From Mycolicibacterium malmesburyense (GTDB lineage: Bacteria > Actinomycetota > Actinomycetes > Mycobacteriales > Mycobacteriaceae), in assembly GCF_001050015.1 (NCBI RefSeq), contig NZ_CVTB01000077.1, positions 22,872-86,871 on the forward strand: a stretch of 64,000 nucleotides of DNA, in the 5' to 3' direction. Within the stretch, counting starts at the first letter, position 1. Each line of letters opens with the position of its first letter. Below, one piece after another: positions 39,394 to 51,047 of this stretch. The notes beneath the pieces are model-generated. The model was not told the DNA's origin and did no database searches. It saw only the letters and a list, made by a program, of their open reading frames with translations. Made by a program: the position numbers and the translations under genes.

Positions 39394-39498
39394 GCGAGGC
39401 CCTTCTGGCCTCCCGCTGTCGCACCCGACCGAGACGGTGCGGCCCAACTCCCGGCCTGGCCGACAGGCTTGCCCACCCCGTGCGCTCTGGCGCGGGTG
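39394..39498 (+). promoter_or_regulatory. Cluster of four stable hairpins in the rpf leader
   Basis: Four consecutive stems can be drawn: GAGGCC/GGCCTC (39396-39412, loop CTTCT), CGCACC/GGTGCG (39420-39441), GCCTG/CAGGC (39454-39468) and CACCC plus GCGC with GCGC plus GGGTG (39474-39498). They end 21 bases before the AAAGGA ribosome site. Such density suggests a structured regulatory leader. In other actinobacteria rpf genes are controlled by the c-di-AMP (ydaO) riboswitch, but its conserved bases are not seen here. Confidence 0.45.
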
Positions 39499-39528
39499 TG
39501 TGTTGGTGCGCGCGTGGCGAAAGGATAG

Positions 39529-39855
<327 letters not shown>

Positions 39856-39875
39856 GCACGCGTTTCGTCGTCAGA

Positions 39876-39916
39876 GGGGCGGCGCCGGGGTGATCCCGGC
39901 GCCGCCCCTTCTTTCT
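39876..39916 (+). terminator. Strong intrinsic terminator after the first rpf gene
   Basis: GGGGCGGCGCCGGG (39876-39889) pairs perfectly with CCCGGCGCCGCCCC (39895-39908) around the loop GTGAT, and is followed by TTCTTTCT. A 14-bp GC stem plus T-rich tail is a textbook rho-independent terminator, rare in mycobacteria. Confidence 0.9.
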
Positions 39917-39939
39917 CAGAAGGCTCTTACGCCAATTAA

Positions 39940-41133
<1,194 letters not shown>

Positions 41134-41137
<4 letters not shown>

Positions 41138-42300
41138 GCCGCGGACAGGTCGCGGTCGGTCGGCGGCTTGAACGCCGACCGTGCCGCCACCGAGGCCAGA
41201 TGGCGGGCCACCAGCGCATCGGGCCCCAGCACCGTCGCGCGGCTGGCGAGCGTGCTGAGCGCGGGCGGAAGGTTCATGACGCGGCCGATGAAGCGGGATT
41301 CGCGCACCAGCGAGCGGACCCGCGGACGGCGGTAGGCCGCGAACCGCGCGAACGCCGCGGCGGCGTCACCGTCGGCGTCGAGGAACCTGGCCAGGATCGC
41401 GGCGTCCTCCAGCCCTTGGCAGCCGCCCTGTCCGAGGTGCGGGCGCATCGGGTGGGCGGCGTCGCCGACCAACACGACCGGACCCCGGGCCCACTGCCGC
41501 GCCTCCTCGCGGTCGTAGAGGTCGTTGCGCAGAACGACGGCGGGGTCCGTGGAGGCCAGAATCTCGGGGACGGGCTGGGCCCAGGACGCGAATCGCTTCC
41601 GCAGATAGGCCAACTCGCCCTGTGGCGCCGTCGTCGCCTCCGGCACGCGTTCGGTGGCGAACCAGTACGTGTCGTCGGCGCCCAACGGCACGTGACCGAA
41701 TTCGACCGCAGGCCCGAGCGTCTCGCCGGCCAGTTCAGGGTCGATCCGGCAGTGCGCCACCCCGCGCCATGCGGTGTAGCCGACGTAGCGGTTGCGCAGG
41801 GGGCCGTTGAGATAGCGGGCGACCATCGAATGGGTGCCGTCGGCGCCGACGACGGCCTCGGCGTCCAGCACCGCGTTGTCGGCCAGCCGGACCCGGACGC
41901 CGTCACCGGTCACCGCCAGCGCCTCGGCCGCGACTCCGGCCCGCAAGGTGCCGTCCGCGAGCGCCGCGGCCAGGATCGACGTCAGCGCCGAACGCCGAAT
42001 CACCACGAGGGGTTCGCCGAGGCTCTTGACGATGAGTTGTGCTTCTGGGCGCCGCAGCCAGCTCCCGTCGCGCCAGCGCGCAGCGCCCGCGGTGATCCGC
42101 CCGCCACCCTGACGCACCGCGTCGCCGAGGCCGATGTCGTCGAGCGCGGCCAGTGCGTTCGGCCAGATGCTGATGCCCGCGCCCGACGACGTGTCGGTGC
42201 GCTCCTCGACGAGCGTGATGTCATGCCCGCGTTGCTGCAGCGCGACCGCGGACGCCAATCCGGCGATGCCCGCCCCGATCACCACGATCCGCTTCGGCAT
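41134..42300 (-). CDS. FAD-dependent monooxygenase, class A (PHBH fold)
   Basis: This 388-residue flavoprotein has GAGIAGLASAVALQQRGHD (9-27) for FAD binding, the DG motif in AVVGADGTHSMVARY and the GD motif in VVLVGDAAHPMRPHLGQGG. These define aromatic-ring hydroxylases and related enzymes (salicylate hydroxylase, zeaxanthin epoxidase-like). Substrate is unknown. It is translationally coupled to the VOC protein; hydroxylase plus ring-cleavage-fold protein suggests an aromatic or polyketide-type substrate, but this is inference. It is divergent from the S9 peptidase gene. Confidence 0.85.
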
Positions 42301-42371
42301 GCGTCGAACCTAACGCGCCGGGTGCGTCTCGCCGCACGGAAAGCCGAAGGCCGGTGTGCTACGAACGGGGC

Positions 42372-44372
42372 ATGTCCGCGACCCCCTTCGACGACCTCGA
42401 CGAATACGTCGCGCTGCCCCGCGTCTCGGGGTTGGCGCTCTCGCCGGATGGGACGCGGCTGGTCACCACGGTCGCCGAACTCGACGACAAGAGAACCGAA
42501 TACGTCAGCGCGGTATGGGAGATCGACCCCACCGGTGCGCGCCCGGCGCGCCGGCTGACGCGCGGAACCAAGGGGGAGTCGGCGCCGGCCTTCGCTGCCG
42601 ACGGCGATCTGCTGTTCGTGGCCGTGCGCCCGACCCCCGACGACGACAAACCGCCCGCCGCACTGTGGCGGCTGCCTGCGGTCGGCGGCGAGGCGGTGCA
42701 GCAACTGACGCTCCCCGGCGGCGTGGAGGCGGTGCGCCCCGCCCGCGAGGCCGACATCGCGGTGGTGCGCTCACCGCTGATGCCCTCGGCGCGGACCGTC
42801 GACGACGACCGCCGGATCAGAGCCCTGCGCAAGGACAACAAGATCACCGCGATCCTGCACACCGGCTACCCGATCCGGCATTGGGACTCCGACCTCGGCC
42901 CCGCCGAGCCGCACCTGCTCGGCGTCGACCTGGCCGCCGACTCTGCGCGCGGCGACGACGTTCGCGACCTGACCGCCGCGCCGGGCGGGGCACTGCGCGA
43001 CTCCGACTTCGACATCAGTTCCGACGGCCGGTTCCTGGTCACCACCTGGCAGCGTCCGGCGCCCGGTGCGTCCCGGCACTCGGTGCTGATGCGGATCGAT
43101 CTCGACAGCGGCGAGCGCACGGTGCTCGTCGAGGATCCCGACGCCGACGTGTGGAGTCCGGCCATCTCACCGGACGGTACGACGGTGGCCTACCTGCGCG
43201 AGACGTACTCGACACCCGACATCGCGCCGCGCATCACGTTGGGGCGCATCCGGTTCGGCGAAGGACCGGCGCTGCTCGCGGCCGACTGGGACCGGTGGCC
43301 CGCCTCGGTGACGTGGCTGCGGGACGGCTCGGCGGTGATCGTCACCGCCGACCAGGACGGCCGGGCACCGGTGTTCCGCGTCGACGTCGCCGACGGTGCG
43401 GTGACTCAGCTGACGTTCGACGACCACTGCTACTCCGACGTGGCGGCCGCGCCCGACGGTGTGCTGTTCGCGTTGCGGAGTTCCTACGCCGCGCCGCCAC
43501 ACCCGGTGCGCATCGACCCCGACGGCGCGGTCACCGAACTGCCCTGTGCCGAGTTGCCGCCCCTGCCGGGCACGCTGACCGAACTCGAGACGACGACCGA
43601 CGACGGCACCCGGGTCCGCTCGTGGCTGGCGCTGCCGGCCGGCGACGGCGAGGCACCGCTGCTGCTGTGGATTCACGGTGGCCCGCTGAGCAGCTGGAAC
43701 GTCTGGTCGTGGCGGTGGAATCCGTGGTTGCTGGTGGCGCGGGGCTACGCCGTGCTGCTGCCGGATCCGGGCCTGTCCACCGGTTACGGGCAGGACTTCA
43801 TCGCCCGCGGTTGGGGCGCGTGGGGCGGCGCCCCCTACGACGACCTGATGGCCATCACCGACGCGGCGTGTGCACATCCCCGCGTCGACGCATCGCGCAC
43901 GGCGGCGATGGGCGGATCGTTCGGCGGCTACATGGCCAACTGGGTCGCGGGCCACACCGACAGGTTCGACGCGATCGTCACCCACGCCAGCCTCTGGGCG
44001 CTCGATCAGTTCGGCGCCACCACCGACTCGTCGTATTACTGGTTGCGCGAGATGACGCGGGACATGGCGCGGGCGAACTCGCCCCACCACCACGTCGACC
44101 GGATCCGCACGCCGATGCTGGTCATCCACGGTGACAAGGACTACCGCGTGCCGATCGGCCAGGCGCTGAGGCTGTGGTACGAGCTGCTCACGCATTCCGC
44201 GCTGCCCGCCGACGCCGACGGTGACAGCCCGCACCGATTCCTGTACTTCCCGTCGGAGAACCACTGGGTGCTCACCCCGCAGCACGCCAAGATCTGGTAC
44301 CAGGTGGTGACGGGGTTCCTGGCCCGGCACGTGCTCGGTGAGGACGACGAGGTGCCCGAGACGCTCGGGTAG
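42372..44372 (+). CDS. S9 family prolyl oligopeptidase-type serine peptidase
   Basis: This 666-residue cytosolic enzyme has an N-terminal beta-propeller (about 1-400, with repeated SPDG-type blades) and a C-terminal alpha/beta-hydrolase domain: LLLWIHGGPLSSWN, the nucleophile Ser516 in GGSFGGYMANW, VIHGDKDYRVP with the acid, and His631 in ENHWVL. This is the acylaminoacyl peptidase/DPP-like branch. ATG 42372 starts directly at the conserved-looking MSATPFDDLDEYVALP; an upstream GTG at 42354 adds six residues. It is not part of the M. tuberculosis order here. Confidence 0.87.
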   Translation: MSATPFDDLDEYVALPRVSGLALSPDGTRLVTTVAELDDKRTEYVSAVWEIDPTGARPARRLTRGTKGESAPAFAADGDLLFVAVRPTPDDDKPPAALWRLPAVGGEAVQQLTLPGGVEAVRPAREADIAVVRSPLMPSARTVDDDRRIRALRKDNKITAILHTGYPIRHWDSDLGPAEPHLLGVDLAADSARGDDVRDLTAAPGGALRDSDFDISSDGRFLVTTWQRPAPGASRHSVLMRIDLDSGERTVLVEDPDADVWSPAISPDGTTVAYLRETYSTPDIAPRITLGRIRFGEGPALLAADWDRWPASVTWLRDGSAVIVTADQDGRAPVFRVDVADGAVTQLTFDDHCYSDVAAAPDGVLFALRSSYAAPPHPVRIDPDGAVTELPCAELPPLPGTLTELETTTDDGTRVRSWLALPAGDGEAPLLLWIHGGPLSSWNVWSWRWNPWLLVARGYAVLLPDPGLSTGYGQDFIARGWGAWGGAPYDDLMAITDAACAHPRVDASRTAAMGGSFGGYMANWVAGHTDRFDAIVTHASLWALDQFGATTDSSYYWLREMTRDMARANSPHHHVDRIRTPMLVIHGDKDYRVPIGQALRLWYELLTHSALPADADGDSPHRFLYFPSENHWVLTPQHAKIWYQVVTGFLARHVLGEDDEVPETLG

Positions 44373-44382
44373 CGTCGCGACC

Positions 44383-45675
44383 ATGAGCGCACCGGAGCCG
44401 GACGGTCGGCGACATTCGGAATTTGAGCGGGAATTCGACATCGTCTTGTACGGAGCCACCGGGTTCGTCGGGAGATTGACCGCCGAGTACCTGGCCAGAA
44501 CGGCATCGGGGGCCCGAATCGCGCTCGCCGGCCGATCGCCCGACAAGTTGCTCGCGGTGCGGGATTCGTTGGGCGCCGGCGCCGGTTCGTGGCCGTTGAT
44601 CACGGCCGACGCGTCACAGCCGTCGACGCTGAACGAGATGGCCGCGCGCACCCGCGTGGTGGTGACGACGGTGGGGCCCTACGCCCGCTACGGCCTGCCC
44701 TTGGTCGCGGCGTGTGCGGCCGCGGGCACCGACTACGCGGATCTGACCGGCGAACCGCTGTTCATGCGCGAGAGCATCGACCGCTACCACGAGCAGGCCG
44801 CCGCGAACGGTGCACGCATCGTGCATGCATGCGGATTCGACTGCATCCCATCGGATCTCACGGTCTTCGCGCTGTACCGGCGGGCGCAGCGGGACGGGGC
44901 GGGTGAGCTCACCGACACCAATCTGGTGGTGCGCGCCTTCAGGGGAGGCGTTTCGGGCGGAACCGCCGCGTCGCTGATCGAGGTGATCCGGGAGGCGTCC
45001 AGCAACGAGGAGTCCCGGCGGCTGATGAACGACCCCTACACACTGAGCCAGGACCGCGCCGCCGAACCCGAACTCGGCGGCCAGCCGGACCTGCGGTGGC
45101 GCAGGGGCGGCGAGATCGCTCCGGAACTGAGTGGTCACTGGGTCGGACCGTTCGTGATGGCCGCCGTCAACACCCGAATCGTGCGGCGCAGCAACGCATT
45201 ACTCGACTACGCCTATGGCCGCCGGCTGGAGTACGGCGAGCAGATGAGCATGGGCAAGTCGGCGCTCGCACCCGTCACGTCGGCGCTGTCTGCGGCGGGC
45301 AACGCCGCGACGATGGCGCTGGGGACGCGCTTCTTTCACCGGGTGCCGACGAAGGTGGTCGAGCGCGTCCTGCCGAAGCCGGGCACCGGCCCGAGCGAAC
45401 AGGTCCGGGAGAACGGCTTCTACGACATCGAGACGTACGCCACGACCACCACGGGCGCCCGGTATCGCGCCGTCATGTCGCAGAAGGGCGACCCCGGCTA
45501 CAAGGCGACGTCGGTCCTGTTGGGGGAGAGCGCGCTGGCCCTGGCGCTGGACCGGGACAAGCTCTCCGGCCTTCGTGGGGTGCTCACTCCCGCCGCGGCG
45601 ATGGGGGACGCGTTGCTCGACCGACTCCCGGCCGCCGAGGGCGTGACACTGACGACCGAGCGCCTGACGGGGTAG
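44383..45675 (+). CDS. Saccharopine dehydrogenase-like trans-acting enoyl reductase, Rv2449c family
   Basis: This 430-residue protein starts with a Rossmann fold, DIVLYGATGFVGRLTAEYLA, and continues with VVVTTVGPYARYGLPLVAACAAAGTDYADLTGE and HACGFDCIPSDL, hallmarks of the SCCPDH family that includes Rv2449c and the trans-acting enoyl reductase Rv2953 of phthiocerol lipid synthesis. Its own substrate is unknown; a lipid or polyketide reduction is a reasonable guess. ATG 44383 lies ten bases after the peptidase stop. Confidence 0.87.
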   Translation: MSAPEPDGRRHSEFEREFDIVLYGATGFVGRLTAEYLARTASGARIALAGRSPDKLLAVRDSLGAGAGSWPLITADASQPSTLNEMAARTRVVVTTVGPYARYGLPLVAACAAAGTDYADLTGEPLFMRESIDRYHEQAAANGARIVHACGFDCIPSDLTVFALYRRAQRDGAGELTDTNLVVRAFRGGVSGGTAASLIEVIREASSNEESRRLMNDPYTLSQDRAAEPELGGQPDLRWRRGGEIAPELSGHWVGPFVMAAVNTRIVRRSNALLDYAYGRRLEYGEQMSMGKSALAPVTSALSAAGNAATMALGTRFFHRVPTKVVERVLPKPGTGPSEQVRENGFYDIETYATTTTGARYRAVMSQKGDPGYKATSVLLGESALALALDRDKLSGLRGVLTPAAAMGDALLDRLPAAEGVTLTTERLTG

Positions 45676-45758
45676 CGCACGTCACATCGGTGACGCAGCG
45701 GAAACGGTCCTGTTCAGCCACGTTTCGGGGCAGTTAGCGACGGGCCGTTCCGCGTTCC

Positions 45759-45764
45759 TAGAAT
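45759..45764 (+). promoter_or_regulatory. -10 element for leaderless valS
   Basis: TAGAAT fits the SigA -10 consensus and ends six bases before the valS GTG, so the mRNA would start at or next to the start codon. There is no ribosome-binding site in between. Confidence 0.5.
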
Positions 45765-45770
45765 TGCGGG

Positions 45771-48452
45771 GTGACCGCCAGCCCCCAATCTTCTGCCGAA
45801 GCCCTGCCCAAGTCCTGGGACCCGGGCGCGGTGGAGAGCGACATCTACGAGGGCTGGGTCGAGGCCGGCTACTTCACCGCTGACGCGAACAGCGGCAAGC
45901 CCGCCTATTCGATCGTGCTGCCCCCGCCGAACGTCACCGGCAACCTGCACATGGGTCACGCGCTGGACCACACGCTGATGGATGCGCTGACCCGCCGCAA
46001 GCGGATGCAGGGCTTCGAGGTGCTGTGGCTGCCGGGCATGGACCACGCCGGCATCGCGACCCAGTCGGTGGTCGAGAAGCAGCTCGCCGTCGACGGCAAG
46101 ACCAAGGAAGACTTCGGCCGGGACCTGTTCATCGACAAGGTCTGGGACTGGAAGCGGGAGTCCGGGGGCACCATCGGCGCGCAGATGCGCCGCCTCGGCG
46201 ACGGCGTGGACTGGAGCCGCGACCGCTTCACCATGGACGAGGGCCTGTCCCGCGCGGTGCGCACGATCTTCAAGCGGCTCTACGACGCCGGGCTGATCTA
46301 TCAGGCCGAGCGGCTGGTCAACTGGTCGCCGGTGCTCGAGACCGCCATCTCCGACCTCGAGGTCAAATACGAGGACATCGAGGGTGAGCTGGTGTCGTTC
46401 CGGTACGGCTCGCTCGACGACGACGAACCGCACATCGTGGTCGCCACCACCCGTGTCGAGACGATGCTCGGCGATACGGCGATCGCCGTGCACCCGGACG
46501 ACGAGCGCTACCGCGACCTGGTCGGCAAGACGTTGTCGCACCCCTTCGTCGACCGCGAGATCGTGATCGTCGCCGACGAGCACGTCGACCCCGAGTTCGG
46601 GACCGGCGCGGTCAAAGTCACCCCCGCGCACGACCCGAACGACTTCGAGATCGGCCTGCGCCACCGGCTGCCGATGCCGTCGATCATGGACACCAAGGGG
46701 CGAATCGCCGACACCGGAACGGAATTCGACGGCATGGACCGCTTCGGGGCCCGGGTCAAGGTGCGCGAGGCGCTGGCCCGCGAAGGCCGCGTCGTCGCCG
46801 AGAAGCGCCCCTACGTGCACAGCGTCGGGCACTCCGAGCGCAGCGGTGAGCCGATCGAACCGAGGCTCTCACTGCAGTGGTGGGTCAAGGTCGAGTCGCT
46901 GGCCAAGGCCGCCGGCGACGCGGTTCGCAACGGCAACACCGTGATTCATCCGCCGAGCCTGGAACCGCGCTGGTTCGCGTGGGTGGAAAACATGCACGAC
47001 TGGTGCATCTCGCGGCAGCTGTGGTGGGGTCATCGCATCCCGATCTGGCACGGCCCCAACGGTGAGACGGTCTGCGTCGGTCCCGACGAGACACCGCCCG
47101 AGGGCTGGGAGCAGGACCCCGACGTGCTCGACACCTGGTTCAGCTCGGCGCTGTGGCCGTTTTCGACCATGGGTTGGCCCGACCACACCGCCGACCTCGC
47201 CAAGTTCTATCCGACCACCGTGCTGGTCACCGGCTACGACATCCTGTTCTTCTGGGTGGCGCGGATGATGATGTTCGGCACGTTTGTCGCCGACGATCCC
47301 GCGATCACCCTCGACGGTCAGCGGGGCCCCCAGGTGCCGTTCCAGAACGTGTTCCTGCACGGGCTGATTCGCGACGAGCACGGCCGCAAGATGAGCAAGT
47401 CGCGCGGCAACGGGATCGACCCGCTGGACTGGGTGGAGATCTTCGGTGCCGACGCGTTGCGGTTCACGCTGGCGCGCGGTGCCAGCCCCGGCGGCGACCT
47501 GTCCATCGGCGAGGATCATGCCCGCGCCTCCCGCAACTTCGCCACCAAGCTGTTCAACGCCACCCGCTTCGCGTTGATGAACGGCGCCGCGCCCGCACCG
47601 CTGCCGGACGTCTCCGAACTCACCGACGCCGACCGCTGGATCCTCGGGCGGATGGAACAGGTTCGCGCCGAGGTGGATTCGGCGTTCGACGCCTACGAGT
47701 TCAGCCGCGCATGCGAGTCGCTGTACCACTTCGCCTGGGACGAGTTCTGCGACTGGTATGTCGAGCTGGCCAAGGTTCAGCTGGCCGAGGGGATCACACA
47801 TACGACGGCCGTGCTCGCCGCGGTGCTCGACACGCTTCTCAAGCTGTTGCATCCGGTGATGCCGTTCGTCACCGAGGTGTTGTGGAAGACCCTGACCGCG
47901 CGGGCCGGGGCGAGCGAAGCGACGGGAAAGATGGAGTCGCTGGTGATCGCCGATTGGCCGACGCCGTCGGGCTTCGAGCTCGATCCGGTTGCCGCGCAAC
48001 GGGTCGCGGACATGCAGAAGCTCGTCACCGAGGTGCGCCGCTTCCGCAGCGATCAGGGACTCAACGACCGGCAGAAGGTGCCCGCGCGGCTGTCGGACAT
48101 CGCGGGGGCCGATCTGCAATCACAGGTGCCCGCGGTCCGGTCCCTGGCCTGGCTGACCGCCGACGAGGACGGTTTCGCCCCGACCGCGGCGATCGAGGTG
48201 CGGCTGTCGCGCGGCACCGTGACCGTCGAGGTCGACACCTCAGGCACCGTGGACGTGGCCGCAGAGCGGCGCAGGCTCGAGAAGGACCTCGCGGCCGCGC
48301 AGAAGGAACTGTCCAGCACCACAGGCAAACTCGGAAACGAGGCGTTCCTGGCCAAGGCACCCGCCGAGGTGGTCGACAAGATTCGCGGACGCCAACAGGT
48401 CGCGCAGGAGGAAGTCGACCGCATCACCGCAAGGTTGGCCGCGCTTCGATGA
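45771..48452 (+). CDS. valS: Valyl-tRNA synthetase
   Basis: This 893-residue class I synthetase has the HIGH-type motif [15 protein letters not shown] (51-65), the editing (CP1) domain in the middle ([24 protein letters not shown]), the KMSKS loop [11 protein letters not shown] with K540-S544, and a C-terminal coiled coil (about 825-893) that contacts tRNA. It charges tRNA-Val. A leaderless promoter is likely. Its stop overlaps folC by four bases. Confidence 0.97.
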   Translation: MTASPQSSAEALPKSWDPGAVESDIYEGWVEAGYFTADANSGKPAYSIVLPPPNVTGNLHMGHALDHTLMDALTRRKRMQGFEVLWLPGMDHAGIATQSVVEKQLAVDGKTKEDFGRDLFIDKVWDWKRESGGTIGAQMRRLGDGVDWSRDRFTMDEGLSRAVRTIFKRLYDAGLIYQAERLVNWSPVLETAISDLEVKYEDIEGELVSFRYGSLDDDEPHIVVATTRVETMLGDTAIAVHPDDERYRDLVGKTLSHPFVDREIVIVADEHVDPEFGTGAVKVTPAHDPNDFEIGLRHRLPMPSIMDTKGRIADTGTEFDGMDRFGARVKVREALAREGRVVAEKRPYVHSVGHSERSGEPIEPRLSLQWWVKVESLAKAAGDAVRNGNTVIHPPSLEPRWFAWVENMHDWCISRQLWWGHRIPIWHGPNGETVCVGPDETPPEGWEQDPDVLDTWFSSALWPFSTMGWPDHTADLAKFYPTTVLVTGYDILFFWVARMMMFGTFVADDPAITLDGQRGPQVPFQNVFLHGLIRDEHGRKMSKSRGNGIDPLDWVEIFGADALRFTLARGASPGGDLSIGEDHARASRNFATKLFNATRFALMNGAAPAPLPDVSELTDADRWILGRMEQVRAEVDSAFDAYEFSRACESLYHFAWDEFCDWYVELAKVQLAEGITHTTAVLAAVLDTLLKLLHPVMPFVTEVLWKTLTARAGASEATGKMESLVIADWPTPSGFELDPVAAQRVADMQKLVTEVRRFRSDQGLNDRQKVPARLSDIAGADLQSQVPAVRSLAWLTADEDGFAPTAAIEVRLSRGTVTVEVDTSGTVDVAAERRRLEKDLAAAQKELSSTTGKLGNEAFLAKAPAEVVDKIRGRQQVAQEEVDRITARLAALR

Positions 48453-49900
48453 CCGACCCGGGGCCGGAGGACCGGCCGCTTCCGGAACCCGAGCCGTCGC
48501 CGGACGAGATCGCGGCGCTCCTGCAGGTCGAGCACCTGCTCGACCAGCGTTGGCCCGAAACGAAACTCGAACCCAGCACAGCGCGCATCTCGGCGCTGCT
48601 CGAGCTGCTCGGTTCGCCGCAGCGCGGCTACCCGTCGATCCACGTCGCCGGCACCAACGGCAAGACGTCGGTAGCGCGGATGATCGACGCCCTGCTGACC
48701 GCGTTGCATCGCCGTACCGGCCGCACCACCAGCCCGCACCTGCAATCGGCGGTGGAGCGCATCTCGATCGACGGAAAGCCGATCAGCCCCGCGACCTACG
48801 TCGACACCTATCGCGAGATCGAGCCGTTCGTGCAACTGGTCGATCAGCAGTCCGAGGCTGGCGTTCTCGGAAAGGCTGGCCCGCGCCTGAGCAAGTTCGA
48901 GGTGGTGACCGCGATGGCGTTCGCCGCTTTCGCCGATGCGCCGATCGACGTCGCCGTCGTCGAGGTCGGCCTCGGCGGGCGCTGGGACGCCACCAACGTC
49001 GTGAACGCCCCCGTCACGGTGATCACCCCGATCGGGGTGGACCACGCCGAGTATCTCGGGGACACGCTGGCCGAGATCGCCGCCGAGAAGGCCGGGATCA
49101 TCGGCAAACAGGAAGAGGACCTCGTCCCGACCGACACGGTCGCGATCATCGGCAGGCAGGCGCCCGAGGCGATGGAAGCGCTGCTGGCGCAGACCGTGCG
49201 CGCCGACGCCGCCGTCGCGCGTGAGGACTCCGAGTTCGCGGTGCTCGGCAGGCAGGTCGCGGTCGGTGGGCAGTTGCTGGAGCTGCAAGGGCTCGGCGGT
49301 CTCTACTCCGAGATCTTCCTGCCGCTGCACGGCGAACACCAGGCGCACAACGCCGCGCTGGCACTGGCCGCCGGCGAGGCGTTCTTCGGTGCCGGGGCGC
49401 AGCGCCAGCTCGACGTCGACGCGGTGCGGGCGGGCTTCGCCGCGGTGACGAGCCCCGGGCGTCTGGAGAGAATGCGCAGTGCGCCAACGGTTTTCATCGA
49501 CGCTGCCCACAACCCTGCGGGCGCCACGGCGCTGGCGCAGGCCCTGCGGGAGGAGTTCGATTTCCGCTACCTGGTCGGCGTCGTATCCGTAATGGGCGAC
49601 AAGGACGTCGACGGCATCCTCACCGCGCTGGAACCGGTGTTCGACCAGATCGTCGTCACCCACAACGGCTCGCCGCGCGCCCTCGACGTCGAGGCGCTGG
49701 CGTTGCTGGCCGAGCAGAGGTTCGGCCCCGAACGCGTGGTCACGGCCGCCACGCTGCCCGACGCGATCGAGACCGCCACTGCGATCGTCGAGGAGTCCGC
49801 CGCCGAGGGCGAGCTGCTCGGCGGCGCCGGCATCGTGATCACCGGATCCGTCGTCACCGCGGGGGCCGCGCGCACGCTGTTCGGAAAGGATCCGCAATGA
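48449..49900 (+). CDS. folC: Bifunctional folylpolyglutamate synthase/dihydrofolate synthase
   Basis: This 483-residue Mur-ligase-fold enzyme has the P-loop [15 protein letters not shown] (about 65-79), the conserved [11 protein letters not shown] and [13 protein letters not shown], and the C-terminal [15 protein letters not shown]. It adds glutamate to dihydropteroate and to folates, and it is the enzyme that activates para-aminosalicylic acid in mycobacteria. It is coupled by ATGA overlap to valS upstream and to the DUF4233 gene downstream. Confidence 0.95.
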   Translation: MTDPGPEDRPLPEPEPSPDEIAALLQVEHLLDQRWPETKLEPSTARISALLELLGSPQRGYPSIHVAGTNGKTSVARMIDALLTALHRRTGRTTSPHLQSAVERISIDGKPISPATYVDTYREIEPFVQLVDQQSEAGVLGKAGPRLSKFEVVTAMAFAAFADAPIDVAVVEVGLGGRWDATNVVNAPVTVITPIGVDHAEYLGDTLAEIAAEKAGIIGKQEEDLVPTDTVAIIGRQAPEAMEALLAQTVRADAAVAREDSEFAVLGRQVAVGGQLLELQGLGGLYSEIFLPLHGEHQAHNAALALAAGEAFFGAGAQRQLDVDAVRAGFAAVTSPGRLERMRSAPTVFIDAAHNPAGATALAQALREEFDFRYLVGVVSVMGDKDVDGILTALEPVFDQIVVTHNGSPRALDVEALALLAEQRFGPERVVTAATLPDAIETATAIVEESAAEGELLGGAGIVITGSVVTAGAARTLFGKDPQ

Positions 49901-50292
49901 CCGAACCGGCGCCCACGCAGCAGCCCGATCCCTGGAAGAGCTTCCGCGGGGTGATGGCGGGCACGCTGATCCTGGAAGCCATCGTCGTGCTGCTGGCGCT
50001 GCCGGTGGTGGCCAACATCGGCGGCGGGTTGACCGCGGCCACCGGCGGCTTCCTGATCGGCATGGCGGTGGTGCTGGTGCTCCTGGCCGGTGCGCAGGGC
50101 AAACCGTGGGCGATCTGGGTCAACGTCGGCATCCAGGTGGTCCTGATCGCGGGCGTTGCCCTGGACCTGGCGATCGCCTTCGTCGGCGTCATCTTCCTGA
50201 TCGTGTGGCTGCTCATCGCCTATCTGCGCGCCGAGGTCCTCCGCAGGCAGAAGCGCGGACTTCTGCCTGGTCAGCAGCGTCCGCCGGAGTAG
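49897..50292 (+). CDS. DUF4233 small membrane protein, Rv2446c-like
   Basis: This 131-residue integral membrane protein has four hydrophobic helices (about 15-35, 45-65, 72-90 and 92-110) and a positively charged C-terminus (RAEVLRRQKRGLLPGQQ). DUF4233 is always found beside folC in actinobacteria; no function is known. The ATG overlaps the folC stop. Confidence 0.87.
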   Translation: MTEPAPTQQPDPWKSFRGVMAGTLILEAIVVLLALPVVANIGGGLTAATGGFLIGMAVVLVLLAGAQGKPWAIWVNVGIQVVLIAGVALDLAIAFVGVIFLIVWLLIAYLRAEVLRRQKRGLLPGQQRPPE

Positions 50293-50306
50293 CCGGCCTC
50301 GGCGGC

Positions 50307-50312
50307 TATTCT
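50307..50312 (+). promoter_or_regulatory. -10 element for leaderless ndk
   Basis: TATTCT lies seven bases before the GTG of ndk and fits TAnnnT. No ribosome-binding site is present, so a leaderless transcript is likely in addition to read-through from the upstream operon. Confidence 0.5.
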
Positions 50313-50319
50313 GTGCGCC

Positions 50320-50739
50320 GTGACTGAGCCGATTGAACGCACCCTCGTGTTGATCAAGCCCGACGGCGTCAAGCGGCGTCTAGTCGGCGAGATCCTGAGC
50401 CGGATCGAACGCAAAGGTTTGACCATCGCGGCCCTGGAACTGGTGAACGTCAGCGATGAGCTGGCCCGCAAGCACTACGCCGAGCACGACGGCAAGCCGT
50501 TCTTCGAATCGCTGCTCGCGTTCATCACCTCGGGCCCGGTCGTGGCCGCGATCGTGGAGGGCCCGCGGGCCATCGCCGCGTTCCGGCAGATCGCGGGCGG
50601 CACCGATCCCGTGGAGAAGGCGACCCCGGGCACCATCCGCGGGGACCTGGCCCTGATCACCCAGGACAACCTCGTTCACGGCTCGGACTCCCCGGAGTCC
50701 GCCGCGCGCGAGATCGATCTCTGGTTTCCCAGCAAGTAG
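50320..50739 (+). CDS. ndk: Nucleoside diphosphate kinase
   Basis: This 139-residue enzyme transfers the gamma phosphate of ATP to other nucleoside diphosphates. It has [20 protein letters not shown] at the N-terminus and the phospho-acceptor His120 in [16 protein letters not shown]. The rest aligns with M. tuberculosis NdkA with three extra N-terminal residues. The GTG start is preceded by a TATTCT hexamer rather than a ribosome site. Confidence 0.96.
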   Translation: MTEPIERTLVLIKPDGVKRRLVGEILSRIERKGLTIAALELVNVSDELARKHYAEHDGKPFFESLLAFITSGPVVAAIVEGPRAIAAFRQIAGGTDPVEKATPGTIRGDLALITQDNLVHGSDSPESAAREIDLWFPSK

Positions 50740-51047
50740 CGGGTTTCGCGACCGGTCTCGCCCAGCCTGGTCGGGCGGGGCCTCGTGATGTGGGATACTC
50801 GTGTCGGGTTGCCGGCCGCCAAACCGGGGTCGGAAGCCCGAATGAAGACTTAGACGTGCGCGACCATCGCCACGCGTGATGCGGCGCCGACCGTCCAGCC
50901 ATCATTCAGACCGGCACCGGGATGGTCCCCTGTGGACCGCTCGGAGCGAGACCACAACAAGCTCGGGCGAAAGCTACCCGGGTCCATAGCGGAAGCCCTC
51001 GCGTGGCCGCGTCAGACACGACGCGCCCGGGGGCTTAAGGAGACTAC
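50740..51047 (+). promoter_or_regulatory. Promoter and 5' leader of rne
   Basis: An extended -10 element, TG-G-GATACT (50791-50799), would start a leader of roughly 240 bases before rne. A GC stem CGCCC/GGGCG (50759-50777) just after ndk may weaken read-through. The leader has several short GC-rich complementary stretches. In E. coli and others the rne leader is the target of RNase E autoregulation; the same could hold here but is not shown by sequence. Confidence 0.5.

Noticed and set aside
45676..45770. T-box or other tRNA-sensing leader before valS
   Set aside because: The gap is only 95 bp, no T-box sequence or specifier loop is visible, and a leaderless -10 element lies directly before the start.
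48053..49897. 614-codon minus-strand frame opposite folC and the end of valS
   Set aside because: It spans two real genes and a junction on the opposite strand, which no real gene would do; it is a codon-bias shadow.
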